A program made the translations under genes and the position numbers. The notes beneath the pieces are model-generated. The model saw nothing but the letters and a program-made list of their open reading frames with translations. It made no database searches and was not told where the DNA came from. 32,981 bases of DNA. Origin: Parachlamydiales bacterium. Lineage in GTDB: Bacteria; Chlamydiota; Chlamydiia; Chlamydiales; JAEYWL01. Location of the stretch: positions 1 to 32,981 of the forward strand of contig JAGVLX010000038.1 of assembly GCA_020054065.1 (NCBI GenBank). The letters run 5' to 3'. Shown in pieces: positions 1-8,259 of this stretch; within the stretch, counting starts at the first letter, position 1, and each line of letters starts with the position of its first letter.

Positions 1-49
1 ATAAAAGATTTAGTATAAATAATCTACATTATAACCATGGAATCGATTT

Positions 50-304
50 ATGACTGCAAAAACTGCCCTTGCTCCCCTTTCTTCCCAAGCTAAATCACTT
101 AAAACCGGCACTTATGAGCACTATAAAGGCAATCAATATCGGTTGATCGGCATTGCCAGGCACAGTGAATCTTTGGAAGAATTAGTCATCTACCAAGATT
201 TGTCCGATCCTGAAAAAATATGGGCCCGGCCGCTTGCTCTGTTTTGCGATCAAGTAGAACTTGAAAATGGCAATTTTACTCCACGCTTCAAAAAAATCGA
301 ATAA
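50..304 (+). CDS. DUF1653 family small protein
   Basis: This 84-residue protein matches the DUF1653 pattern: a GTYEHYKGNQYRLIGIARHS stretch at residues 20-39, then EELVIYQ and a WARPLALF-like segment near residues 58-65, ending with an acidic stretch and PRF. The family is a short soluble beta-rich domain of unknown function found in many bacteria. There is no signal peptide or membrane segment. It starts at an ATG 49 bases from the window edge, without a strong Shine-Dalgarno sequence. AT-rich sequence with TATAA-like boxes lies just upstream and could hold the promoter, but the edge prevents a full view. The next gene follows 80 bases downstream on the same strand. Family assignment is confident; the role is unknown. 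Confidence 0.85.
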   Translation: MTAKTALAPLSSQAKSLKTGTYEHYKGNQYRLIGIARHSESLEELVIYQDLSDPEKIWARPLALFCDQVELENGNFTPRFKKIE

Positions 305-384
305 CTGTTGTTATTGTATTTATTTAAACATTAACAAATTTAAACAAATCTGATATTCTTTTTGAAAAAAATAATGAAGATTGT

Positions 385-2211
385 ATGCCCATTGAAAATT
401 TGGATAGCCCCTATTTTGTCGATTCCTGTTTAAGGGTCGCCGAACAAAAGACCTGGAACGTGATCGATAAAGGCGCCTGCCGCTCCGCCCTTACTGGACG
501 CATCTTAGCTGTTCCGCTTTTCATTGAAAAAACAGTGATCTCCCTACTTAAGAATCCTTTAACTGCCATGGAAGAGCTCGTTTATGCATGCGATGCCCTA
601 TTTCACGCGGTATCAAGGAATCGCAAAGAAAATTTGAAAGCAAGCGGCAGGCATTTGTGGATCTGTTTGATCAAACTAGCCTCTACACCTGTCGTTTTTG
701 CAAAAGATTTTTATCGTCAAGCGGTCGTGTGCGCAAAACTCGTGTATTCCCCTTTGAAAACCGCCAAGATTCAACGTGCCAAAGCAGATCTCGTTGCTGC
801 AACCGCTGACGCCCTTTTCTTTACTCCGATTCGCATCCAATTGATTGAAGGTTTTTTAAACCGTTTCGTGCAACAAGTCGAGCAAGCAAACGTAAATTCT
901 CTTCGTAATCTTTCACTGATTCCTGATAAAACCCTTTTTCTAAAAGATCTGCATCAACGCATCACCCTTTATGGCCTAGCACGTAACAAAAAAATAGAGG
1001 CATTAAAAGTCGATGCAAATAAGGCAAAGATTGAGAACGCCTGGAACCAATTTGTCGCCACGCTTATCACTGCTGAGGCAAAAGATGTCGCTACAGTAAA
1101 ATTGGATATTGAACCTCCTCCACCGAAAGGTCCGTCGCGGAAAGAAAGAAAAGTGACCTGGCTTTCTGGAGGATGCTCTTCTGCATGTCCTTTGATTTTG
1201 CACGTGAGACCCGGAAATCATTTTGCTCCTAACTTACCAGCTTTAGTATCAACAATGTGGCTTCTAAACCACTTTAAAGCCCCATTGACTGGCGAACTTT
1301 CTTATTATGCCGATACGATATCCGGCGTTGTCTTGGAGGGTGCAGCAATCGCGCTACAATATACAGATAAAGGATTTGCCTTTGATCCCGACAAAGAGAT
1401 TCAAGCCATTTATGGAAACGTTCCAGCTAATTCAAAATTTGATCCTATCCGGTTAAAGATTTCGATTATGCGTTTGATTCTCACCGGTTCGAAAAAAGAA
1501 CGCTGGTCTGAACTTAATGCGCATTTGCAAACTCAGGTGCTTCCCATGCTCGTGAGGTCCCAAGCCTCAAATCGCTGGTTGAACAACACACGCTTGGTTG
1601 ATGTTCAGGTATCACCAGAATGCCAAAAGAAACAGAGAGCCTATTTCGAACGGGGTGATTTAGTCGGCATCAAGAGTATCAAGGATAACGTTGAAAGATT
1701 TTACATGGTGCTGGAGCATAACCGTAACGACAACACCTACCACGTCGTTTATAATAGAGAAGGGCATAGCGGATGGGTTAAAGCTGAAGAAATTACTTTT
1801 TACGAACAGCATACGATTTCAGCCTTACCACCACTTGATGTTCGGCGTTATGAAGAACAGTTACCTGAACATTTTAAATATGCAAAATATTCTCACTATC
1901 ATCACCTAAGCACCCTGTTCACTCAAGTTCAGCCGCTTGATTTGAGTGTGGATGAATTGGAATGCATCAACAATCCATTTCCGGTTATTTGGGGATCTAC
2001 GACGCTCCAAGGTAAACCCGTATACACTCAAGAAAGCCAAACAGGTCTTCCTGGAGAGCGCGTTTTAGACAAACCGGCATGGATCGGGCAAGACATTCAA
2101 TATGTGTTCGTACCCAAAGAAAAAATTCCTTTAGTCAAGCGTTTATTCGATCGTTGGAACATTGAAGTCCTTGATATTGCCTATGTCGAAGCGCATGCGA
2201 ATGCAGTCTGA
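385..2211 (+). CDS. Large hypothetical protein with amphipathic/hydrophobic N-terminal region
   Basis: I do not recognise this 608-residue protein. Residues about 37-135 alternate hydrophobic and basic segments around an NPL motif (N57-P58-L59) and a later STP turn. A similar layout occurs in the protein at 14868-15707, so the two may share a membrane-associating domain. Residues 240-265 hold a proline/lysine-rich linker (PPPPKGPSRKERK). Residues about 420-480 look beta-rich (GDLVGIKSIKDN, then YHVVYNREGHSGWVKAEEI), resembling a small SH3-like barrel. There is no cleavable signal peptide. Large proteins of this kind in amoeba-associated chlamydiae are often lineage-specific and some are secreted, but nothing here proves secretion. 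It ends 17 bases before a hairpin shared with the convergent neighbour. Confidence 0.75.
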   Translation: MPIENLDSPYFVDSCLRVAEQKTWNVIDKGACRSALTGRILAVPLFIEKTVISLLKNPLTAMEELVYACDALFHAVSRNRKENLKASGRHLWICLIKLASTPVVFAKDFYRQAVVCAKLVYSPLKTAKIQRAKADLVAATADALFFTPIRIQLIEGFLNRFVQQVEQANVNSLRNLSLIPDKTLFLKDLHQRITLYGLARNKKIEALKVDANKAKIENAWNQFVATLITAEAKDVATVKLDIEPPPPKGPSRKERKVTWLSGGCSSACPLILHVRPGNHFAPNLPALVSTMWLLNHFKAPLTGELSYYADTISGVVLEGAAIALQYTDKGFAFDPDKEIQAIYGNVPANSKFDPIRLKISIMRLILTGSKKERWSELNAHLQTQVLPMLVRSQASNRWLNNTRLVDVQVSPECQKKQRAYFERGDLVGIKSIKDNVERFYMVLEHNRNDNTYHVVYNREGHSGWVKAEEITFYEQHTISALPPLDVRRYEEQLPEHFKYAKYSHYHHLSTLFTQVQPLDLSVDELECINNPFPVIWGSTTLQGKPVYTQESQTGLPGERVLDKPAWIGQDIQYVFVPKEKIPLVKRLFDRWNIEVLDIAYVEAHANAV

Positions 2212-2228
2212 ACAGGGACCAAGACAAA

Positions 2229-2295
2229 CACGACACGCAGGACATACAAGACATTCACGACCTGAATTTCTGTCTTGTATGCCGTGTGTGTCCTG
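2229..2295. terminator. Repeat-built hairpin between convergent genes
   Basis: The arms at 2229-2253 and 2271-2295 pair at about 21 of 25 positions and lie wholly between two convergent stop codons (2211 and 2299). This is the place for a bidirectional terminator. Each arm is built from 9-bp units (left GACAAACAC, GACACGCAG, GACATACAA, GACATTCAC from 2223 to 2258; right TGTCTTGTA, TGCCGTGTG, TGTCCTGCG from 2271 to 2297). No long T tract follows either arm, so termination by this hairpin is inferred. It shares the GACATACA core with the repeat at 5476-5520. Confidence 0.6.
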
Positions 2296-2298
2296 CGC

Positions 2299-2991
2299 CT
2301 ATTTCCCAAAGGCATTAAAAAGCTGACTCAGCAATTCTGGATGGGTAATCATCGGGCAATGGGGCGTATCGATCTCTTTAAAATGCCACCCTTTTGCTTG
2401 GGCCCGTGCGGCAAACTGGGCCATGACGGGATGACTTCTTAAGCAACGAATAAATGTGTACTGGGCCTGCTTCGGCATTTTTACTTGAATCGGATCGGTA
2501 AATGTTTTGATCGACTGCGGCGTTAACTGGGAGACTGCCCACTGATCATCTGTCTTCAATCCAAAGCCCTCCGGAGGAAAAGGATTAATCCGCCACCCAT
2601 CCCCTTGGCTGGCTGCTTCAAGGATCCACTTGCCATATTCCGGTCCCAAGATCGTTTGCAAGCTTTCGCCATCCTCCGGAACAACCGCATCGAGATAGAG
2701 CATATGCTTAACGCATTCTGGCAAACGCGTCGCTGCGCCTGAGATAACCATCCCGCCATAACTATGGCCGACTAAAATCACATCGGACAATTGTTTGTGT
2801 TGAATTACATCGACGACATCTTGAATGTGCTGCTCAAGGCCAACACCCTTGGCCAGCTCGTTAGCTCGGCTGCCAAGCCCTTTTAACGTGATACAATAAG
2901 GAGTAAACTTTTTATCCAATAAGGGAAGCAAAGGCTCCCAAACCCATCCGCCTTGAAATCCTCCATGCACAAAGATAATCGGTTGATTCAT
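2299..2991 (-). CDS. Alpha/beta hydrolase (esterase-like)
   Basis: The 230-residue protein has the alpha/beta hydrolase layout: an HGGFQGGWVW oxyanion-loop segment at residues 9-18, the nucleophile elbow GHSYGG with Ser77, a likely acid in YLDAVVP (Asp101), and a late TPHCPM histidine near residue 211. Length and motifs resemble the small plant-type esterase/hydroxynitrile-lyase-like subfamily common in bacteria. The substrate cannot be read from sequence. No signal peptide is seen, so it is cytoplasmic. Its start overlaps the stop of the upstream aldolase gene by four bases (ATGA), indicating translational coupling and a joint pathway. It is last in its minus-strand run and ends at the repeat hairpin. 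Confidence 0.88.
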   Translation of the reverse strand: MNQPIIFVHGGFQGGWVWEPLLPLLDKKFTPYCITLKGLGSRANELAKGVGLEQHIQDVVDVIQHKQLSDVILVGHSYGGMVISGAATRLPECVKHMLYLDAVVPEDGESLQTILGPEYGKWILEAASQGDGWRINPFPPEGFGLKTDDQWAVSQLTPQSIKTFTDPIQVKMPKQAQYTFIRCLRSHPVMAQFAARAQAKGWHFKEIDTPHCPMITHPELLSQLFNAFGK

Positions 2992-3863
2992 CCCTCAATC
3001 CCAAGGATTAACTGCTGCTGTTGTTCATGGTCTAAGGGGTAAAGGGGCGGCACGAGTGTTTGCCATGCTTCACCCTTTTGGAATGCAAGAACCTGTTTCA
3101 TCGCGGGAATGCTGGAAAACTTCTTAATCACTTCCATAAGGCGCTTGACTTGTTCATTGTGATTAGGAGCACTTGAATCTTTGCCATCATCGTAGAGGGA
3201 ACGAATTAATTCGGGGAAGATGTTGGCCATGCCGGAAATCGCTCCGGACGCACCTGCTGCAACTGCTTCAGAAATATGCAATTCATTCCCCACAAAAACG
3301 TGAAACTGCGGAAACTGTTCTAAAATCTGACGGCTAAAGGGAAGATTTCCCTCGCTTTCCTTCAGGCCGACAATGCTCTCTGGAAATTCCGTGCGCAATG
3401 TTTTAATGACTTCTAAAGTGATCGGAACGCCGCTATATTGCGGGATATGATAGAGGATGATTTTGAGCTGCGGATCAGCCGCACGGCGAATCACTTCGCG
3501 GTAAAAAGCGACCACTCCCCGCTCATCAATTTTTTTGTAAAAAAAAGGGGGCATCAGCAGCGTGCCCAAACAGTTCAGACGAGTAGCCATACGGGTCAAT
3601 TCCACCACATCATCGATCGCCGAAAAACTGGTGCCGACAAAGATCTGTTGCGGCTCAATCCCCGACCAAATCAGACGTTCTAGGGCTGTTTTCCGTTGTT
3701 GAAGGGTAAACGAAGGACCTTCCCCCGTCGTTCCAAAAAGCACCACGCCCCGACAGCCTCGTTGGATGAGATCATGGCAATGACTGACAAGCGCCTGATC
3801 AATGATTTGAAGATCGTCTCTTACGGGCGTTAAAGCGGCGGCGTAGACTCCAGCGAGATCCAT
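2988..3863 (-). CDS. DapA/NAL-family class I aldolase (probably not true DHDPS)
   Basis: This 291-residue protein has the TIM-barrel dihydrodipicolinate synthase/N-acetylneuraminate lyase signature. GTTGEG is at residues 44-49, the catalytic tyrosine lies in YHIPQYSG (Tyr138), and the Schiff-base lysine lies in GLKESEG (Lys168). True DapA has an arginine after YNVPS that holds the substrate carboxylate (Arg138 in E. coli). Here that position is Tyr143, and the YxIPxxSGV pattern is closer to neuraminate lyase or keto-sugar-acid aldolases. The likely reaction is therefore pyruvate-dependent cleavage or condensation of a 2-keto acid, but the substrate is open. It overlaps the downstream hydrolase by four bases. 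The methyltransferase gene ends seven bases upstream of its start. Confidence 0.85.
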   Translation of the reverse strand: MDLAGVYAAALTPVRDDLQIIDQALVSHCHDLIQRGCRGVVLFGTTGEGPSFTLQQRKTALERLIWSGIEPQQIFVGTSFSAIDDVVELTRMATRLNCLGTLLMPPFFYKKIDERGVVAFYREVIRRAADPQLKIILYHIPQYSGVPITLEVIKTLRTEFPESIVGLKESEGNLPFSRQILEQFPQFHVFVGNELHISEAVAAGASGAISGMANIFPELIRSLYDDGKDSSAPNHNEQVKRLMEVIKKFSSIPAMKQVLAFQKGEAWQTLVPPLYPLDHEQQQQLILGIEG

Positions 3864-3870
3864 GGATCAC

Positions 3871-4488
3871 CTAATTTTTTCTGCAAAAGATACGATAAGC
3901 AAGATGGGTTTGGTAGGGAACTGTTTTGTCAACACAGACGCACTCATCGACTGCAAACAACGCGTTTTTAAGGAGGGTGCGAATTTCATCTTCTTCATAA
4001 TAGGCCCAGAATTTTTTATGAGCGCCATAACGGAGGTCCTCTTCAAATACCTCTCCGGTCCCTTTTTTGAGAGTTAGATAAAAAACTCCCTCTGGTTTAA
4101 GCAATGCATGGATGTCAGAAAGCACTTGCGGCATCGCTTGCTTGGTTAAGTGCAATAAAGAGCAAGCTGCCCATACACCGTCGAACGATTGTTTTGGAAA
4201 GGTCAGCGCTTCCATATCCATTTGATGGAATTCCGCCAAAGGTGCCTGCTCTCTAGCGATCTTAATCATGTTGTCCGAGAAATCGATTCCAACCACTTGC
4301 AGACCTCTTTCGGACAAAATTTTTGCATCACGTCCGGATCCGCAGCCAACGTCCAAAATCTTTGCCTTAGCAGGAACCATATGGATAAAACGTTCTAAGG
4401 AAGCGATGGGAGCAATCGTGCTGACATTGTCTGCAAATTGATGCGCCGTATCTTCATAGCTTTGACGCGTGGTTGTTTTTTTTAACAT
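3871..4488 (-). CDS. Class I SAM-dependent methyltransferase
   Basis: With the start at 4488 the protein has 205 residues. The SAM-binding motif I is DVGCGSG at residues 46-52, followed by the acidic end of strand 2 (VVGIDFS) and motif II/III segments (FDGVWAACSLLHL, then LLKPEGVFYLTLK). These place it in the Methyltransf_11/25 group. The substrate is unknown. I chose ATG 4488 because AAGAGG lies just upstream. A longer reading to 4518 would overlap the original frame of the frameshifted ArsC-like gene. Its stop is seven bases from the start of the aldolase gene, so the run 4848-to-2299 is probably one operon. Confidence 0.88.
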   Translation of the reverse strand: MLKKTTTRQSYEDTAHQFADNVSTIAPIASLERFIHMVPAKAKILDVGCGSGRDAKILSERGLQVVGIDFSDNMIKIAREQAPLAEFHQMDMEALTFPKQSFDGVWAACSLLHLTKQAMPQVLSDIHALLKPEGVFYLTLKKGTGEVFEEDLRYGAHKKFWAYYEEDEIRTLLKNALFAVDECVCVDKTVPYQTHLAYRIFCRKN

Positions 4489-4496
4489 ACAGCCTC

Positions 4497-4848
4497 TTAT
4501 AACAATATTTTTGACCACTCTTGCTCATTAAAACCGGTCAGACCGCCTTTAGGCCAGATCACAAAAGGGCGCTTGACTAAACATCCCCTGCTGGCTTAAC
4601 AGCTTCAATGCTTGTTCATCAGGCATTGAATCCAGTTTTTGACTTAAGTCCATTTCCTTATAAAGCATTCCTGAGGTATTGAATAATTTTTTTAGATTCC
4701 CCTCTTTTGTTTTTAACATCGCCTGCAATTCTTTTAGGGATGGCGGATGGTCAGTAATCTCTTTCCGGGTATAGTGAATTTGATGCTGATCTAAAAATCT
4801 TAAAGCATCTTTGCAGGTGGAACATTTGCCATAAACATAGACGATCAT
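4497..4848 (-). pseudogene. ArsC/Spx-like thioredoxin-fold gene with a +1 frameshift
   Basis: The readable frame begins at ATG 4848, behind AAGGA, with a YGKCSTCKDAL redox motif (CxxC). It continues as a typical ArsC/Spx-family protein, then stops early at 4549 after SQAPFCDLA. Shifting by one base at the GGGG run (CCCC on the plus strand, 4585-4588) restores the expected family C-terminus: LVKRPFVIWPKGG, then TGFNEQEW, ending at TAA 4497-4499. The restored product would have 116 residues, normal for the family, and would end nine bases before the methyltransferase ATG. The frameshift is directly visible. Whether it is a real mutation, phase variation or an assembly error at a homopolymer cannot be told here. 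The family includes arsenate reductases and Spx-type regulators; this member's activity is unknown. Confidence 0.85.
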
Positions 4849-4952
4849 AAAAATCCTTACATTGAAATTCAATTTACAGGAAACGAACTGAGAAAGCTAT
4901 TGAAAAGCGTCCTCTGATTCGTGTATGTTTTCCCCCCAAATCAGGAGGATTC

Positions 4953-5468
4953 ATGCTATTTTTTAAAAGATTTTTAATCATTTGCCTCGCATTGATCGCC
5001 TCATTAAATGCCGGGGTCTATTTAGAAAAACCGGCTGACTTTAACCCGAAAGCAGCCACCGTAGGTTGTTGTTTTCTGCATTATCAAGACAAAATCTTGA
5101 TCCTTCACCGGCAAGATTATAAAGCCGAAGGGAATAGTTGGGCCATACCAGGCGGCAAGCTTCATGAGAGCGAGCCGATTATCGATGCCATTATTCGCGA
5201 AGTGTTCGAGGAGACTGGCTACAAATTGGATAAGGAGAAGGTCCACCACATTGGAAAGCTCTACATCAAAGTCCCTAACTTTGATTTCGAATACCACATG
5301 GTCAAATACCTAGAACCCATTCAGAACCCCGGCGATGTGAAGATCAACTTTAAGGAACATAAAGGGTTTACGTGGGTGACCCCTAAAGATGCCTTAAAAA
5401 TGGCGCTGATGACCGACGAAGACACCTGCTTTGAGATCGTGTTCGGCATCGACCGCCCCAAAAAATAA
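4953..5468 (+). CDS. Exported Nudix hydrolase
   Basis: The 171-residue protein carries a complete Nudix box from Gly68 to Tyr90 (GX5E, then REVFEETGY), including the metal-binding glutamates 83, 86 and 87. Residues 1-20 form a signal peptide: MLFFKR, a hydrophobic core, then ASLNA before GVYLEKP. An AGGAGG ribosome site sits six bases before ATG 4953, so this start and the signal are well supported. Nudix enzymes hydrolyse nucleoside diphosphates linked to another group and are normally cytoplasmic. An exported one would act in the periplasm or outside the cell. A repeat hairpin begins eight bases after the stop. The substrate is unknown. Confidence 0.87.
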   Translation: MLFFKRFLIICLALIASLNAGVYLEKPADFNPKAATVGCCFLHYQDKILILHRQDYKAEGNSWAIPGGKLHESEPIIDAIIREVFEETGYKLDKEKVHHIGKLYIKVPNFDFEYHMVKYLEPIQNPGDVKINFKEHKGFTWVTPKDALKMALMTDEDTCFEIVFGIDRPKK

Positions 5469-5475
5469 ATGAATC

Positions 5476-5520
5476 AGGACATACAGGACAAGAATTTAGT
5501 GTCGTGTATGTCGTAGTCCT
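5476..5520. repeat. 9-bp-unit inverted repeat (GACATACA type)
   Basis: The left arm AGGACATACAGGACA (5476-5490) faces a right arm at 5500-5520 whose reverse complement contains ACGACATACACGACA, pairing at 13 of 15 positions. Both arms step by 9 bp (AGGACATAC/AGGACAAGA; TGTCGTGTA/TGTCGTAGT). It follows the Nudix stop at 5468 and precedes the kinase gene on the same strand, so it may terminate the Nudix transcript. Its core matches the repeat at 2223-2297. Confidence 0.6.
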
Positions 5521-5600
5521 TCTATGATATTCAACCAGCATTGATTTATAAGCAAAGTACTTTTATTTTAGTTAAAAATTATCAACAAAAGAGTGAACCG

Positions 5601-6662
5601 ATGGAACCCCGATTGAATCCAGTTTCTGACAAACCAAAAGTCTTATGCATAGGCAATCCGGTTTATGATAAAAGCCGATACACGACTCATTGTTTTTTAG
5701 CTGAACATAATATCACCGTGAGTGGAACCGGTGTTGAAATGGACTTGGAGCGGGTAAATGGAATTTGGCGCTCCGCAAAAGAACAATCGAAGGAAAAAAT
5801 TCCAGGCAGATGCGGAGGTGCGATTAATATCATGACCCCCCTTCTTCTATTAGGACATCTAGAGTGTTCGGTGATTGGACGAATCGGAAACGATAAAAGA
5901 GGAGAAAAAGTTGAGCGCTTGTTAGCGGAAATGCATGGGACTTCCCTTCTGATTAAAAGCAACGAACCCACTGGTAAGGCACTCTGTTTTATCACGCCAG
6001 ATCACAGACGGTCTATGTTGACTCATTTAGGGGCAATGGCAGAACTCAATAAAGACGATATTCAAGAAGATCCTTTCACAAAGCACGAACATGTTCACAT
6101 CGATGGGTATCTGTTTTTCTTTGGAATTGTGGATAAAATTGTCCAGCTGGCGAGCAAAAATCATTTAACAACTTCTTTAGTTCTACCGACGAAAGATGTT
6201 GTACAGATGTTTCGAAACACCATGCTTCCCCTCGTGCCTTCTATTAACTACATTTTTGGAACGGTGAACGAGATCCTGACGTTGACAGGAGTGACCAGTA
6301 TCACCGATGCACTGGAAAGCTTCCCGATGCAACAAACTGTTGTCGCAACTAATGGACATCGCGGGTTCTGGGTGAAAGAAAGTGGTAAAAAAATGGCTGC
6401 ATTTCATGCTGTTCCTCAAGTTGACCCGGAAAAAATTGTCAATAAAACAGGTGCCGGCGACCGGTTTGCAGGGATTTATCTTGCCTTGGCCCTGCAAGGA
6501 AAAAGTCCTGAAACGTGCGCAGATATGGCAAAGCAGGGGGCAGCAGACTGGATCCAACAACATCCTGGCACCTACACCGAGGGTAAAACTTGGGCTGCTT
6601 ACAAAGCTGTTTGTGATCGGAAGAATTCATGCGCAAAGAGCGCTAAGGAAGCACTCCTTTAG
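5601..6662 (+). CDS. PfkB-family carbohydrate/nucleoside kinase
   Basis: From ATG 5601 the protein has 353 residues. It has the ribokinase-fold layout: an N-terminal VLCIGNPVYD strand, a GGAIN glycine motif with downstream IGRIGNDKRG, and the C-terminal PfkB signature NKTGAGDRFAG with catalytic Asp287. The overall pattern is close to adenosine-kinase-like members, but the phosphate acceptor cannot be fixed. A TTG at 5541 would add 20 residues unlike the family; ATG 5601 fits the domain start better. It is cytoplasmic. The stop codon lies inside the stem of a hairpin (6650-6691) shared with the convergent aquaporin gene. Confidence 0.85.
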   Translation: MEPRLNPVSDKPKVLCIGNPVYDKSRYTTHCFLAEHNITVSGTGVEMDLERVNGIWRSAKEQSKEKIPGRCGGAINIMTPLLLLGHLECSVIGRIGNDKRGEKVERLLAEMHGTSLLIKSNEPTGKALCFITPDHRRSMLTHLGAMAELNKDDIQEDPFTKHEHVHIDGYLFFFGIVDKIVQLASKNHLTTSLVLPTKDVVQMFRNTMLPLVPSINYIFGTVNEILTLTGVTSITDALESFPMQQTVVATNGHRGFWVKESGKKMAAFHAVPQVDPEKIVNKTGAGDRFAGIYLALALQGKSPETCADMAKQGAADWIQQHPGTYTEGKTWAAYKAVCDRKNSCAKSAKEALL

Positions 6663-6691
6663 CCGAGCGATAGCGAGGCTTTTGGAGTGCT
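6650..6691. terminator. Hairpin terminator between convergent genes
   Basis: AGCACTCC (6650-6657) pairs with GGAGTGCT (6684-6691), and an inner AGCC/GGCT helix extends the stem around a short loop. It covers the kinase stop codon and ends five bases before the aquaporin stop, so it can serve both convergent transcripts. Confidence 0.7.
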
Positions 6692-6695
6692 GCAC

Positions 6696-7337
<642 letters not shown>

Positions 7338-7380
7338 TTATGATGTATATATAAATTATTTTAATTACAGTGAACACATT

Positions 7381-8250
7381 TTATGAAAATAGACGCTCAG
7401 CTAGATGAACATCCTTTGACGGATCGCCGCAATCTTCCACCCACCAGGCGGCCGACAACAAGATGCGAACGAATACCCACTCTTTGAGTCGTTCTGGATC
7501 TAGATTTAAGTTGAAAGAAAGGCGTTTGACACGTGCTTCAAACAACGCTTTGCAATCTGCATGATCTATTTCACTCAAATGAATAAAATCAAAAGCCGCT
7601 ACTTCAAAAGCAGGCTCTCCGACAATCCCTTTAGGATCGATCGCTAACCACCTATCTTCATGTTGGATGATGTTATCATGATGCAAATCCCCATGTAAGA
7701 AAACATACTCGGATGACGAGGCTAATAATTTGTCTCTTATAGCCATAGCTTTCGTAAGAAAATTCTCCGGTAATTTTCCTTTGGGAACCTTGTCAAGAGC
7801 TGTGAGCCAATCAGAAATGTGTAGCGGGTGCTGTCCAACTAACGGACGATGCAACTGTTTCACCACTGTGGAGTACGCATCGATCACGAAATCCATCTGG
7901 TGGGGGTAAAGGAATTTAAGAGTGGTACCCGGAAGCGCTTGTTGAAGCAATAAAGCGTGATGCAACGCATGGAAATCGATTAGTTTAATCGAACCCGACC
8001 CATTAAAATAGGCCAGGGCGTGTTTTTCAACATCGATCAACTCGGCATCGCAGCTGATTTTAAGGATGACAGGGTGATTGGATTCCGTGGTTGCCTTCGC
8101 CACATAGTTAAAGGTCATATTCGGCACAGGAGCAATATTCTTAAGCTTCCAGTGTTGCGCTAAACTCGAAACAACGGCAGGCAAACGATCCAGCCATACC
8201 TCCCCTTTTTGACCGAATATACCGCGTATATTATTGACGAATGGCTCCAT
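7381..8250 (-). CDS. APH(6)/hydroxyurea-type phosphotransferase
   Basis: The 289-residue protein shows a protein-kinase-like fold with the aminoglycoside phosphotransferase catalytic loop HGDLHHDN (residues 186-193) and the metal-binding IDPKG (204-208). The IDPKGIVGEP form is characteristic of the APH(6)/streptomycin 6-kinase and hydroxyurea-kinase family. Such enzymes phosphorylate small molecules with ATP; resistance is one possibility and housekeeping small-molecule kinase activity another. It is cytoplasmic. It lies nine bases downstream of the exported hydrolase gene, so it is co-transcribed with it. I cannot tell the substrate from sequence. Confidence 0.87.
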   Translation of the reverse strand: MEPFVNNIRGIFGQKGEVWLDRLPAVVSSLAQHWKLKNIAPVPNMTFNYVAKATTESNHPVILKISCDAELIDVEKHALAYFNGSGSIKLIDFHALHHALLLQQALPGTTLKFLYPHQMDFVIDAYSTVVKQLHRPLVGQHPLHISDWLTALDKVPKGKLPENFLTKAMAIRDKLLASSSEYVFLHGDLHHDNIIQHEDRWLAIDPKGIVGEPAFEVAAFDFIHLSEIDHADCKALFEARVKRLSFNLNLDPERLKEWVFVRILLSAAWWVEDCGDPSKDVHLAERLFS

Positions 8251-8259
8251 GAGATTTTT

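Noticed and set aside
2223-2297. Possible CRISPR array because of regular short repeats
   Set aside because: The period is 9 bp with no spacers, and the units are degenerate and inverted; no cas genes are present.
4489-4518. Longer N-terminus for the methyltransferase
   Set aside because: The extra ten codons overlap the restored frame of the ArsC-like gene, and AAGAGG supports the ATG at 4488.
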